A stretch of 64,000 nucleotides of DNA from positions 2,666,001-2,730,000 of the forward strand of contig JAAXNY010000005.1 in NCBI GenBank assembly GCA_013420905.1, given 5' to 3'. Below are positions 35,829-49,917 of the stretch, in pieces. Made by a program: the position numbers and the translations under genes. How positions within the stretch are numbered: position 1 is the stretch's first letter; each line of letters begins with the position of its first letter. This DNA is from Collybia mongolica. Lineage: Eukaryota; Basidiomycota; Agaricomycetes; Agaricales; Clitocybaceae. The notes under the pieces were generated by a model, which was given only the letters and a program-made list of their open reading frames with translations, was not told where the DNA came from and made no database searches.

Positions 35829-35914
35829 GGCCCATAACAACTTGATCAGGGTTTGATGGATGATGTAGGGCAAGGTAATGATGTTCAAAACAATTAAGGC
35901 CAGGGCCCATAACC

Positions 35915-36150
35915 TGTTGAACTTAGCAGCAAGAGAATAGAAAGTATGAGAATAATAGATTGAACAGATATTGAAATAGTGTACAAATAGCTCATATAAA
36001 TACATAAATAAAATAACTCCTATAGCAATAATAAATCATATGTGAGTCCATTATAAAAACAAATGCAAAACTAAAATGTTCATATGTTATACATGTCATG
36101 TGAAATGTCTGGGTGGTGTGACCAGTGTGCTGGATCACCCTATTCCAACA
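35915..36150 (-). repeat. copia 5' LTR (236 bp)
   Basis: Begins TGTTGGAATAGGG and ends CTGCTAAGTTCAACA on the minus strand, so it has TGTTG...CAACA ends. It is immediately followed by the putative primer-binding site GGTTATGGGCCC. The partner 3' LTR was not found. Confidence 0.82.
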
Positions 36151-36452
36151 GAGTCCTTGTGGACTGGTAAGTAAATTTTAATAAGAAAAAAAAGTAATCA
36201 ATTTATATAGTCTGCACAGAGTCCGTGTGGAGTCCACAAGGACACATGGCTCAGTGCAAAGTACAGTGCTGAGTTGCATTACTGGGGTAAATGGTTGTAG
36301 GACAACCTGAAACCTTTCTCACGACACTAGTAAGCCTATAAACTTAAGGCACTTGCTACGCTTAGCCATGGCTGCAGCACGGACCTTTCACCTTCTAAGC
36401 TTAAGGGAGACCATTGTGTTCAAGTACAAGATATCCTGGAAACATCAATAAC
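36151..36452. repeat. Iterated-end remnant of the hAT-like family, then host 3' flank
   Basis: 36,151-36,275 contains GAGTCC/GGACTC units and ends with GTGCAAAGTACAG, the end signature of the hAT-like family (compare 55,712-55,728 and 53,971-53,984). The copia LTR seems to sit inside this older remnant. The rest, up to 36,452, is the 3' flank of RET2 with nothing recognised. Confidence 0.6.
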
Positions 36453-38374
36453 TCATACAACCAAATATTCTTCAGTCGTAACAACTGCGTCTACTGAGAA
36501 CGCTGGGTCATCTCCACCCCCAACTTTTCTCACAGCCGATATACCAATGCCTGCCAAACTTCCTTGTCCATTAAAGGACACCTCAACAGGGAAGAAAGCA
36601 CCAGCGTCATCGCCGCCCACAGTGAATATTAGCGAACCGGAACGTGTGTCGTCTGATGCGGTTACCAAGGATACGGACCAGGCCAGGGAGTGTGACGACG
36701 GATCAAGAGACCATTCACCAGAATGGGACGAGACAGTGGGATATGAACCGGCGCTGATAATATGTTGCAGGTTAGAGGCCGAGACTGCCAAAATATATGG
36801 ATCTTACGGGAGAGGAATGGATATAACGACATCATAGAGTGTGATGTTCTCATTCTCAAGCTCATATTCAATGCTTACTTCACATGTACCATCGTTAGAC
36901 GGGGATGGCCAACAATTGACTGATAGACGGGTTTTAGCGGTATGCTTACTAGCATGGGTAAACTCACTTACTCGAGAGTGGAACGTTACTCTCGTCTGTT
37001 CCTACATATCTCCATTTTAGGACGGCCAGGCTTTGTCCAACAGGGAAAGCGCGCGCAGAATCTTTCAGTGCTACAACACGCTCTTGCCCTGGAGCGAATT
37101 TTGCTACATTAGGATGCTGCTTGAACTGCAAGTTATTGCCGCCGAAGTCTGTTGAGGGTGAGAGTGTGATCCGAAGGTGGGCCAAGGATGCATCAGAAAT
37201 CTGGAGGTTCATGTCACCCTTGAGTTCCATGGATTGTACACCACCATCGCGAAGAAGAGATAAGGAGAGTTGTTCTTTGATGACAATATGAACGCTGACG
37301 GAAATTGGATGTTAAAAAACTCGTCACAAAGTCGTTCGCAATGCTGTAGCTAACCTTTCTGCATCCACTTCAGGTAGACTCCCTCTTCCATCAGATTTCT
37401 GCACAGGAGATTCTGGAGCAGGCACAGGAGTAGATGGCGCAGACAGGTCCCCAACGCTGGAACTGGCTAGAACATCTCCACCTAAAGCATCAAGCAATTC
37501 AGCTTGCTTTGTTTTTTTTGTGCCCAACTTCATGCCAGTGCCTTTGAACGTAGGGGCTCGCGTCGAAGGGGAAGCATTTATGCGTGTCACGGGTGTCACG
37601 ATGTCAGGAGCATCGAATCGTTGTGGAACGGGAGAATAACCAGAAACACCACCACCGAGGTAACTACTGCCTCCTCCGGACCCCGCTGTTCGACGCTGCT
37701 GTTCTCGCCGTTGCATTTCGAGTTGTTTTGCGCGACGTTTGAGTTCCTCTTTCGCCTCCGCTTCTTTGTTCTAGGCATAAAATAAGATGGTACATAAGGC
37801 ATATTTCTGGACGGTGCTTACTCTGGCAATAATTTCCTGTATCTTCTCTTCGTGACTCTCCATCTCCAACACACTTCGTACCTGCATCAAGTTGACTTGT
37901 TCCCGATATCCTAAGCTTACGACTTCATCGAAGGCACCGAGGAGCTCGAACGCGTTCTTTAGAATCTCCCGTTCATCAGCACTCCTACACATATCGGAGA
38001 CAACCCGGGCAAAAAGGTGTAGTGTGTCTATGTCTTGGAGTATATTAGATGCCTTGTTGGTTATCAAAAGGATATATAAATCTTCCAGAGGTTGGTATAC
38101 GTAGCGAACCTCTGCAGTTTCGACAGAGGTGTGCTGGATGTTTGTGGGGATAAGCTTCGGGAAAGATGCAAGTAGAGATTCAATTCTAGTCTTTGGCATA
38201 TCTCGGAATTGACGTGAAATGACGGCTTCATATACGGGTTTAGAGGCTGGACTATATTCAACTTATATAAAGAGTACCTTTGCCGCCTTTTGTGCATATC
38301 GAGGCTGCCAGAACAACCTAAGGCAAACGATGTCAGACCTGGAGCTTTCTCTCGGATTGGATATAGCGAACCAT
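36453..38374 (-). CDS. RET2: Coatomer subunit delta (delta-COP)
   Basis: COPI coat subunit for Golgi-to-ER retrograde transport. Exons are 38374-38372 (the ATG alone), 38317-38278, 38225-37822, 37770-37355, 37294-36972, 36919-36808 and 36753-36453, giving 532 aa, the usual size. The N-terminal longin domain reads VVLAASICTKGGKAVISRQF and continues SFPKLIPTNIQHTSVETAEV and LITNKASNILQDIDTLHLF. A Lys/Glu/Arg coiled segment and a Gly/Ser-rich linker follow. The C-terminal mu-homology domain includes ISDASLAHLRITLSP, PFDV-like spacing, IPLPAGSYPTVSSHSGEWSL and FTVGGDDAGAFFPVEVSF. The initiator codon stands alone as a 3-nt exon, because the conserved MVVLAAS start appears only after removing a 54-nt intron. 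All joins are phase-consistent. Confidence 0.93.
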
Positions 38375-38725
38375 GGTGAATGTAGATTTTTGAGTTCGGT
38401 TGAGAATAATTACAGCATCAGTACGTGTCACAGAGAAGTGGTAGTTTCGATAAGGGCAGGTCGGTCAGTGTATATTACGTAATACCAGTAAGAATGAGAT
38501 TTAGACATTGAATGTAGTCCGACTAAATAACGTCGTTAATCAAGTCGTAGAGTATTGAATATCAGCCCGAGAACAGTCCTGTTTAACCTGATCCCACCCT
38601 GGCCAGACATGTTGCCACGAAAGTGCGCTGTTTTATTACATGTATATAATATTCCGGCAAACTGGCGAGCAGGCCAAGCAAACCGCCCAATTTTGATATC
38701 AGATAACAACGTCGGGATGGGTGAG
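38375..38725. other. Intergenic region RET2-CBK1
   Basis: 351 bp between the RET2 start and the kinase stop (both minus strand). It should hold the RET2 promoter and the kinase 3' UTR. No ORF or repeat seen. Confidence 0.55.
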
Positions 38726-40698
<1,973 letters not shown>

Positions 40699-40969
40699 GA
40701 ACTCTGGGCGAAAGGTTGATAGCAAAAATGACAATGTACAAACTTGAACTTCGTTTACACGCTGCTGATTTTGTGCCTTGAACTGATACAAGATATGAAA
40801 CTCACATAAATTACTTCGTCACGATTTATCGCGTTACATAATCATGATACACTTTGTGAATGTTATACATAAAAAATAAACGAACTATGTAGCAGCTTCA
40901 TCTGGAAATATATATACAAGTAATATTTTTTTGGTTGGGGATGCCGGCTCTGGAGAAGTAAACAATATG

Positions 40970-42314
40970 TCACCTATGAGGATGTGCTGGGTGCTGAGGT
41001 GTGGTGTAGCTTGGGCGATTTTGATACTCATGATTCACACCGATTGCACCACCTCTGACTGGAAGGGCGGCGTGTTGAGACCCGTAAAAGTTCTGCTGCC
41101 GTATCTGTTCGGTGTCGTGGTCATAGCTAGATGAAGGATGATATGAGGTTCGGGGCAGCTGTTGGCCGATACTGTTTTTTATTCAGCGAATTGAGTCGCA
41201 AGATAGGGCAGGATGACACAAAACTCACTCATAACAACTGACAGCTGGCGTAGTGTGTAAATTTGGCAAGTGAGCAGAGACCGCTGAACTAAAAGAATAG
41301 ACAGTTAACACAGGACCTTGAATATGTCAGGGTGGCTTACTTATAAAAGGCATTAGCGCTGAAAGGTTGCATATGGGGTTGTGCGGGCGTTAGCGGCAGT
41401 GGGCAAACGCCTTGCTTATTGTAGGCAACTGAAGGGTTGAAATCCATTCTAGGATCCCTCGAAGCCTGCATGGAGTTGGCGCCCAAAGATGTCGCGGGAT
41501 GTTTTCCGAGCCGATTATTGGATGATCGGGGCGGGGTCGGGAGTGACTGACGAGGGGGTCGGTAGTGAGGTACAAAACCTTCATGGGTGGTACTGGTTTG
41601 TTGGGCATATGGTGGCTGCAGCTGTACCTGTGGGGGCTGACGCCGATGATCAGGAAGTGGAGAGTGCGCAAGAGAGGGTGAAATCAAAGGCGATGGGGGC
41701 GGTGATGTTGATGGATTATATGACATGATCACAATAGGTGTTCCATCTGGATTGGGTTCGGCGGGGGAAAATGGCGGGGGCGGTGAAGCAAAATCGTGCT
41801 CTTCGACTAGGGGAGCATTATGGTGTATTGTTTGAGTGGTAGGAAGAGTTTGCTTTAGTGTGGGGGGGTCAACCCCCCGCTGATAAGCCATGTCGGCGAG
41901 GCCGTTTGCCTGTGAGGTATGTGTAAACACCTCGCCACTAATGTCCTCTTGGTATCCATCGAAATATGTTTTTGATAAGCCTAACTTCCCTACAGAGGCT
42001 GATTTCTTATGAATACGCAATGGCTCGATGCTGGCTCGCATCAAAGACCTAGCGCCTATGTCCTCTGCATGCTGTGAATGCGAAGGACTTCCCATCTCTA
42101 TTTGATTCGGCCACGATGAATTTAGGCGATGCTTTCTCGGTATCTTGCGCGTAGCGGCTTCGTATACGGCCTCGTTCCATTCCTCCCATACCTCCTCTGA
42201 TGCCTGGACAGCTGCAGGCTGGGAGACAGTCAAAGACACATCGAGGGCGGTGGAGATTTTCTGATCGAATTCCTGCTCTGAGTATGCAGGGGGAGGTAGA
42301 TCTTCGCTATTCAT
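40970..42314 (-). CDS. Proline-rich protein with N-terminal PPPAYSE motif
   Basis: Function unknown. Exons are 42314-41341, 41288-41229 and 41171-40970, giving 411 aa; the joins keep frame and both introns have GTAAG/GTGAG donors. The N-terminus reads MNSEDLPPPAYSEQEFDQK, where PPPAY is a PY-type motif that WW domains of Rsp5/Nedd4 ligases bind. The rest is low in hydrophobic residues and rich in Pro, Ser and Gln (SYNPSTSPPPSPLISP), with no membrane segment, so it is probably disordered. A link to arrestin-like adaptors is only a guess from the PY motif. It lies next to the second transposon island. Confidence 0.72.
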
Positions 42315-42857
42315 TCAGGTTGCTCGATATGTTGGATGGATGGGAGAGGTGGAGTCAGGGTGGGAGCGTGTTCCAAGTTAAGGTAAATATGTTTGGGTTT
42401 GTCTGGTGTGCAGCGCTCATCAGCGTCTATCAGGGCTGTCGTTGCTGGCTGCTGTTAATCACGCTGTACACTGCTAGGCACCGCATTCGGATTGCCAATA
42501 AATCAGGCACCAGCAGAAGAACGAATTTCTAAGTATGCGAGTGCCTCGCTTACTGAATGGGGGGCTTGCTCGCATGCACAATGCTTGATCCCAGTTATGC
42601 CACATAATTCTCATTTTGAACAACATATAATAAATACAAATAATTTTATCATTAAACACATGTTCATCTAAGTCTATACCATATGTATCTAAGACAAAGC
42701 CAAGTGCAGCCCAATGCAAGAGGTGGCAGATCAGTGGATCTTGGACATGTTTGATGGCAGGGCACCCCCCCCCCAAAAAATAAATAAATAAGGAAATTGT
42801 TGTAGGTTGTATTGGCAACAGCAGGATGGCAAGTCAAGGCCAGCATCCAATGGCATT
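42315..42857. other. Host-to-island transition
   Basis: The promoter side of the PPPAY gene up to about 42,540, then AT-rich island sequence with a C run and AAATAAATAAATAA near 42,764-42,792. No gene recognised. Confidence 0.45.
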
Positions 42858-43244
42858 CACTGTGCACCTGGTGGGGGAGGTTTTTCCCCCACTTAATGGA
42901 TGAAAGCAGCATTTCCTAGGCTTAGTGGATGAATCTAAAGGGTATGAAATTGGGATGAAATTTTATCCCAGATATTTCATCCCTTGAGAGGATGAATTTC
43001 TGCTCTTATAATTTCAGAAATTTTCATCCCTTAGTGGTGTGAACTTTCATCCCATTAGAGGTGAATTATATGAGACAATTTTAATCCAGTGAAAAAGAGG
43101 GGAATTTCATCCTATAAAGGGTGGGTTTTATTAGATGATTTTAATATATTAGAGAGTGAACTTTCATCCCATAAAAGGTGGAATATGTGGGATGATTTAA
43201 GTTCAGCATAGAAGGTATTTCATCCCACAAATAGTGGGTTTATG

Positions 43245-43834
43245 CTGTACTTTACACTGAGCCACATGGACTCCACAGAGCATTATGGAACCCTTAAGGT
43301 GGGAAATTCCACCTCATTTTCTATGACTTAAGTAGCTGGAAGTAATACAAATAGTGTAGAATTTCCATTGTCTGGTTTCCCCCTGAAATGTGATTATTTT
43401 CATCAGGATTTGATATAAAAATCAACTACTAAATAGGGTGGAGAAAGGAGGTTTTTTCCCTTCATAAGGTATGAATAACATGGATGAAAACCTCACAAAA
43501 TATGTCCCACTTTATACCCCTGTGATTTATTCTGCATGATGTTTTTCATATGTTTGATGGCAAAAATAGCTACAGTCTCCTCAGTGTGAATTTCATGAAG
43601 TTCCCAGAGGCCTGAGAGCAACAAAAAGTGAAGGTAAATCATCAATGTAATGGATGAATTTCACACTGGGTTCATACTGCTTTGTAGTCATCCCTTTTAC
43701 TGAGATTGAATTCATCCATGATCCAGATGTTTTCCATCAACCATTCATTCAATCAGTATAGTAATTTTGTCATTCATTTTCAGACCTCTATAGCTAGTAA
43801 TGAAATTTCATCTGTTGTTACAAGTTCTTTAGTT
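43245..43834. other. hAT-like end fragment and CACTG subterminal region
   Basis: At 43,245 the match to copy I stops, and a hAT-like terminus begins (CTGTACTTTACACTGAGCC, ACATGGACTCC). The rest to 43,834 has scattered GGATGAA/TTCATCC motifs typical of the CACTG family's subterminal DNA. No ORF recognised. Confidence 0.6.
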
Positions 43835-44744
43835 TACTAAAGACAAGTTCTTTATCAACCCAGTTTTCGGGCAAAAAGTTGATTCATTCATTCATTCATA
43901 TTTCAACACCACAGGAAAATATTTCCATAATGGGATTTTTCTTCTCTTGTGGCTTTTTACAGCATTTCTCCACAAATACAAAGTATTGTGACATAATTTG
44001 CATGTATTTGGGATGCTTACATAATACTTTTCATGATGCCATCAAAATTATGCATATCCAATATTTCAAAGCATCGCATTTCAAAATTTATCTTGTGATT
44101 TTCTCCATAACCAGTAAAGTTATTAACTTTGTTTTTATATGTTTGGAATGTACAAACATGGCTCTACAATTTCCTTGTTGAGCATATTTTTCCCACAGTC
44201 CATTTTGAGCAAAATATCAGAAATGTCCAGATTCAGCTAGTTTTGAAGGTCTGTGTGTTATGCCAGGGGTGAACAAACATCTTATAACAACAATGACCCT
44301 GACCAAACATGACCCTTGTGGGAAATTACACTAAACATTGGAATAATCAACAACTACTACTATATTTACCTGAAATACAAAGAGGATTGATTTCTCTATT
44401 TATTGACACATGTCACATGATCTATTCCACCACATAAGTATACCAAATACATGACAACAATCTGAATGCTTATTTAGTGTCCACGATCCTGGGAAAAGTA
44501 AGTTCTGATGGTTTTTGTGTTTTCTCCATAACCAGGCAAGCTATGGCATTGGGCTTTGTGCACAGGCATTGCTTGTTTACTTGGTAACATTTTCCCATGG
44601 CCTCATGACCTCTATAAACTATCATCTACATTGTTTCTAGTCATTTTTACAACTTCCTGAATGTGGAATGGACTTATTTCTCCTAAGAAAAGAAATAAAG
44701 AACGAGTACCTGCCACACAGTGTGTTGGCCCACTCCACCCAAGT
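43835..44744 (+). repeat. AB repeat copy 3 (uninterrupted)
   Basis: Full-length AB copy, same orientation as copy 1. It contains the empty site for the CACTG-ended insertion (CTACTACTATATTTACC, near 44,354-44,370). No convincing flanking duplication is visible here. No coding sequence. Confidence 0.82.
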
Positions 44745-45271
44745 GAGCTTGAAATGCACCTGTCTCTCAATGGAAAATTCCCCCACATGATGCTGAAAAG
44801 CATCCAATTTGATATGCAAAAATTCATATATTATGGTACTAGTATTGGAGAGCTGTATTTATGCAGCATCCCCTCAACAGCCTAAAGCTGAGACCCCCAC
44901 ATTTCAGCAAGGATACAACATTATGGTTTGCACACCTAAAACAAGCAAGGATACAGTGTTATGGTCCATGCATCTAAAACAAGCAAGAATACATCCTTAC
45001 ATTCCACACACCTAAAGCTGAGATCTGCATTTCAGCAAGAATCCAACTTTATGTTCCGCGCACCTAAAGCTGAGTCCCCCACAGTTCAGCAAGGATACAA
45101 CCTTACATTCCACGCACCTAAAACGAGCAAGAATGACCTTACATTCCACACACCTAAAGCTGACTTTGATGTGTCTTTGTTCACCCACATCATTCTCTTC
45201 ACATCCAAAACCAAAAGTATTTTGTACTTTGTACTACCTTCATCTAATTATTTTTCTACTTGTGAAGGATC
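44745..45271. other. Short tandem motif region downstream of the coiled-coil gene
   Basis: 44,880-45,170 repeats a unit with CACCTAAAGCTGAG and AGCAAGGATACAAC several times at about 60-bp spacing, on the plus strand. No gene recognised. Confidence 0.55.
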
Positions 45272-46215
45272 TCACTCTGCGGTGTCTTCCAATCCATCCC
45301 AGTCAATTTCCCCTTCCTCTTCATTCTCGTCCTCTCTGTCCTTGTCCTTGTCCTCTCTGTCCTTGTCCTTGTCCTTGTCCTTGTCCTTGTCCTTTCTGTC
45401 CTCATCCTCGGAATTCTCATCCTTGGTGTTCTCCTTGTCTTCATTATCTTTGTCGTCACTCCCAGTTTGCATGTTGTCAAAGCCAGTGATCGTTTGTAGG
45501 TAACTGCGTTTATGTGCATAGGCACGCTTGTTCTTCAAGTTTGATTTGATGAACTCCTCGATTGCCCAGCCATGGGGAAATAATTTGAAGTAGTTGTGGC
45601 GCTCCCAGGCCTGTGAGGTGCCATTAGTGTAAAGGAATTGAAGGGGTGAGATCTTACCACTGCAATAATGCAAGTGATAACAGGCTTGGGCTGGCAGTGC
45701 CATACAATAGAGCAGTTGAGCCCTGCCATATTGATTAAGTTCTGGACACAGCACTATTTATCGTCAGAACATTGATTATAATAAGGCGTTATAACTTATA
45801 ACTTACATGGAGTGTCTTGTACAATTCCCCGTCATCCTCTAGGCCCATCTCGCATTGCAAGTTGAACCCATGTCCAGCGGAGCCACATAGCGGCTGTGGT
45901 ATTGTCTTCTTTGATTCATCCTTTGCAGCTACAGCTTTGCGCAAGGCATGGTTCTCAGCTGAAAATGTTAAAGTATAGAATAAAGAACAAGAAAGAATGA
46001 CAATACCTTTCAATCTCTTCAACTTCACCTCAAGAGCATTTGTTTGTGTCCCTAATTCAAGTAAAATGCAATAAGTGATAGTGTCCTGATGTGTTACCTG
46101 TTATTGTGTTCTTTTTTGAGGACATTGAAGGTGGTTTGGCCTTGCCGCTTTGCTTTGATGTCTTGGACACCATGGTTTTGGACACTGTGGTTTTGGAAAC
46201 TTTGGTTTTTGCCAT
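45272..46215 (-). CDS. Transposon-associated coiled-coil protein with acidic tail
   Basis: Four-exon gene: 46215-46098, 46051-46007, 45958-45807 and about 45753-45272. The first three exons join in phase with GT-AG introns. It encodes a basic start (MAKTKVSKTTVSKTMVSK), a coiled coil (NALEVKLKRLKAENHALRKA), and a globular part with YFKLFPHGWAIEEFIKSNLK and NKRAYAHKR. A Lys/Asp/Glu repeat tail made by TCCTTG hexamers follows. The last donor is uncertain: the strong GTAAGT shifts frame, and a weak GTTATA four bases on keeps it. Similar 'W-A-x-E-x-x-I-K-x-x-L-K-N-K-R' segments are common in basidiomycete repeats, function unknown. Its place beside a KOW gene and transposase suggests a role in the element. 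Confidence 0.6.
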
Positions 46216-47226
46216 TGAAAAGAATGTACTGGAAGGAAGAACAATAAGTTGTATTTTTAAAGACTCAATAGAGGTTAAGATCCGTCAGTGGGGCTTTTGA
46301 CACAGGAATGGACCACCAGCCAATTTTACTACCATGAGTGCTGGAACTTTTCTTTCTGACCATGGATCTTGTGATGGAAGGGTTCATGTAAAATAAGTTT
46401 ACTAGCATGAGAATTAGAATGGGAAATTTGTGGAGCTGAAGGGATCTCACTGCTCTAAATTTTGGACCTTCAACTGAGCATGGGTAGAGACTCTGGTAGA
46501 CTAGTGAAAATCATAATATATAAACCACAATACAAGTCAGGAAATTCAGAATACTATGAACACAAACCTCAAGTCCAGCTTTACTGTTACCTCTAAAATT
46601 CTGTCTTGCACTGCAAGCGATCATGGGGCAAGTGCAACAGAATCTGAAACAGAGTCTGACCAAGAAAGTGCCAACAATTTCATGGAGCCTTGTTCACCAG
46701 AGAATCAACTTGGTTTACTGGAGAATAGGGATTGGGTAACTTGCCGTTCTGATGTCTCAAGTCAGAGAGCCAATGCGACCGGGGAAACAGGTGAGTGTTG
46801 GTTTGAATCGGGGTTCATGCTGAAGCTGATATTGCATGCAGAAGGTGGTAACCTGGTCCTTGACAATAGCAAGGCAGATGCAGAAGTCAGCATTGTCCAT
46901 CCAGCTGGAGAAAAGGTATGTGGTAATACTTACACAACGTGTTAAAGATTGTACTCCTCATTGTGCGTTCATGGCTAGAAGAATATTACAATCCACATCC
47001 ATATTCAAGATGGACACCTGATAAACCCAATATTCAACTTCAATTTTCAGCAAGAAACAGGGCAGGGAACAAAGCGTGTGTGTGAGTCAGACAAAGGGGA
47101 TAGACAGGGGGGTAAACGACAGAGATTACAAAAAAATAGTGACAAAGATATTTATGTACATTAAGATTATAGGACACCTAAAGTATTCAGTATTACACTA
47201 AATGCACATTAGTACCTATATATTAT
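46216..47226. other. Spacer between element genes
   Basis: About 1 kb between the coiled-coil gene start and the KOW gene stop. It contains a plus-strand open frame at 46,556-46,945 (129 codons, Ser/Glu-rich, no motif recognised), which may be an exon of an unrecognised gene. Nothing else is identified. Confidence 0.4.
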
Positions 47227-48669
47227 TTATTTTGTGTGAGTCTTTTGAGCTTCTTCATGAAGCCCAGCCATTAGTTTGTCATTCCATTTTTTCTGTTCCT
47301 TTGTCTCATGGCCAATACACAGTTTGTTGGGACTGAGCTCCAACCGTTCCTCAGAAAGACTCTCATAGCCGTCGTCAGTCTGATTGAGGACTGCTAGTAA
47401 GATGATTGGCTGGTTGTTGTTGTACCAATGATGTATTTGACAGACGTACTTCCCACAATGGTTGCCCTCAATCACAACAAGCAACCTGTTGTCGCGCATC
47501 AGGTTGGGATGTTTCGGGATGACCTGTTCTGGAGGCACAGTCCTTGTCATCATGTAGTGCGTGTACTGGAATGACAACCATCCATCCACTTGTTTAATTG
47601 AGACAACCAGCTCCTTGCTGTCATGTTCCCAGCCTGTGACCAAGACCTTCAATGCTACATCAATGAGCCATTGATCTAGTAGAGGGTGGAAAGGACTTTT
47701 GAGTGGCTGTAATGGGGTGGGGAGGTGGGGGTTCTGGGGGGCTGGCTCAGCCTCTAAGGAAAATGGAATAGGGGTCCGCAATGATGGGTTTAAGGCTGGC
47801 GTAGAGTAGTGGAAATCAGGCATGGGGGTGCTACTACTCCCAGCTACTGTGGCAGTGGGTTCCATAGGTGGGTTCTGGACAAAATGAGCTGGAAGGGGTG
47901 TGAAATTTTTGTTCTTGGTGGAGGCAAAATCGTACAGCTTGCAATGAGAACTTGGGGGAAGTATGTTAATAATGGCAACCAATTGGAATAATATAACTTA
48001 CAATATTTCTACAACATCGTCATAATCCAAAACTTGAGCTTGAAATGGATGGGCCAGGTTGAGGTGGATGAATTGGATGGTGAGTTTGAGGCCACTTAAT
48101 GTATTTTGCAGCAGCTGAACATCCTTGACAGTTGCATGATAGCCCTTCATTGGGTGGCCAGCCTTCTGGACTATGACTTCTGTGCCAATCCACGGCACTC
48201 GCTTGTGCTTTAGAGGCATGCTACTTGATGCAGATGGTTGTCCATGAAGTACAATTGGCAGGTCAATGACTTTGATCCAATTGATATGGACTGCGTGTGG
48301 CTGTTTGAATGTTAAGTAGCAGTTTATTGAGGGTATTGATAATCTATTTACCTTTAGGATGTTTTGAAGCACATAGCCTTGAATTACTTCTTCTTCATCC
48401 ACCCCTATCACCCATCCCCTTTCCCCCTGCAGATCTCCACTTAATACTTCAGCATAGTGACCAGGTGCGACATGCTTCTGCAAGTCAGACCACGGAACCA
48501 TCCTTCTGCCCTCCCCAGTCTTAAGATCCACTTCTGCAGAACATGCCCCTGTGGCTTTGATGATACCCCATGTTCTTGAAGACCTGACAAATACCTCTTC
48601 ACCTTTGTAAAATTTCCACTCCGAGGGGCAAGGGAGTTTTGCATGTTCAATTTTGGGGTGGGGGGCCAT
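47227..48669 (-). CDS. Three-KOW (Spt5-like) protein of a transposable element
   Basis: Exons are 48669-48352, 48300-48002 and 47950-47227, giving 446 aa with phase-consistent joins. KOW-like segments are GHYAEVLSGDLQGERGWVIG (KOW 1), GTEVIVQKAGHPMKGYHATV (KOW 2) and NRLLVVIEGNHCGKYVCQIH (KOW 3). A Pro/Ser-rich linker precedes the last. KOW motifs are Tudor-like RNA/protein-binding folds of elongation factor Spt5. Here the protein belongs to a repeat family found in many basidiomycete genomes. An upstream minus-strand segment (48,860-48,670: RKKFHIHTISLATV and neighbours) may be an N-terminal exon now out of frame. It diverges from the transposase gene. Its role in transposition is unknown. 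Confidence 0.72.
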
Positions 48670-49917
48670 TCAAAATGCATAAAACACATTGGTTGACATG
48701 GAGACTGTGGCGAGAGATATTGTATGGATGTGGAATTTTTTACGCTCAAGGCAGAACTCAAACAAGCGACCCCAGGCAGTACATGCCCCATCCTCTTTCT
48801 TTGAGGATCTTGCATTGGGGTGGGCCTGCATGAAATCATCCCACATCTGACGGTTGAATCCAGGTGTGCAGAACCATACACCTGGTGGCTGAACATTCCA
48901 AGCTGTATCATTGGCTGGTGGCCTGCTTTTGCATGGTTTCGCTCTTCATCCCAAACCACCACCATCATCTCCTGGCCCTCCCTCCTCTTTGGCCCTTGAG
49001 TAAGTACCTTTCATAATACATTGGTAGTCAGTATATAGGTATATAGAAATTGTAAAATACACATTAAGTACAATACATTGAATGATTAAGATTGAATGAA
49101 ATAAAAAAACAAAGCTAATGTATTCACTGCTAGGAAACCCAGGAACATTGCCGCAGGCATGACGTGCGACATTCTGCCATTTCAGAAATATCAAGGCGCA
49201 CATTGAGGAGGGCAACATCAGCCAGGAAGGACAATACTACATGGAAAGAGACTTTGACATCAGGATGTGGTCTGTCAATTCATGTATGCATCTTCAATGA
49301 GTGCCTGCTAATGTCTGTTCCTTAGAGATTGTGCACTATGGGTGCAAACTGATGTCCATGTGCATGTGGTTGTGGTTTGCAAGTTAATTGCAAAACTGAA
49401 GCGCAACACCAGAAAGGCCAGGGGCCTTCATATCTCACATTGCTAGTCCTGGAGCAGAATGCATTCCTGATGCAGAGTATTAAACACAATTCTCAGGAGA
49501 AGAAAAGGAAGATATTTTCTTGCAATTCACTGAAAGAGCAGACTATGGGACGCTGCCCTCCTAGTTGGCAATGCTGTTCACTAGGGAAGGACTCTGCACT
49601 TAATCATGTCACACATTCTGAGAACTCTATGCTTGTGAATTTACAAGGGAATGACCATAAAGATGGTTCCCCATCGCAAACCACTCCCAAAGATCTCAAA
49701 GATGATCTGGACTTTCCAATGGGCGAGGCAGGTCCTTCTGGAACCAATAATTACACCTCTGAACTGCCCCCAGCACCAGGAATTCCACCGCATACTTATA
49801 ATAACAATGAATATGGCTTGTCAAATCCATGCTGTTCCCGTTGCATTGCAGACTGCCTTGACAAAATCAGCCTGGAAAGATGGGGATCCAATCTAACTTG
49901 ACAGTTCATAGTTGATA
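48670..49917 (+). other. Bidirectional spacer and possible 5' exons of the transposase gene
   Basis: 48,880-49,150 is diverged from 33,370-33,620 of copy I (shared GGCTGAACATTCCAAGCT and the intron end followed by GGAAACC). A plus-strand open frame at 49,377-49,901 (174 codons) ends in a Pro/Gly-rich stretch and may be the transposase N-terminal region. No domain is recognised. Confidence 0.45.

Larger units (their letters stand above)
28420..36150 (-). mobile_element. Ty1/copia retrotransposon, decayed and internally split
   Basis: The copia element is read right to left. The 5' LTR (36,150-35,915) is followed directly by a primer-binding-like GGTTATGGGCCCTGG, then gag (35,828-35,328). A 4.3-kb insertion (31,033-35,327) follows, then the rest of gag with a zinc knuckle, protease, GAG-pre-integrase and integrase (31,032 to about 28,420). 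Reverse transcriptase, RNase H and the 3' LTR are not found; the element is truncated at its 3' side. Many stops and frame changes. CpG-poor. Confidence 0.85.

Noticed and set aside
45256..45525. Possible short regular array (CRISPR-like) of TCCTTG
   Set aside because: It is a coding hexamer repeat giving Lys/Asp/Glu; there are no spacers, and CRISPR is not expected in fungi.
46556..46945. 129-codon open frame as an independent gene
   Set aside because: No motif, Ser/Glu bias and no recognised homologous block. Mentioned only as part of the spacer.
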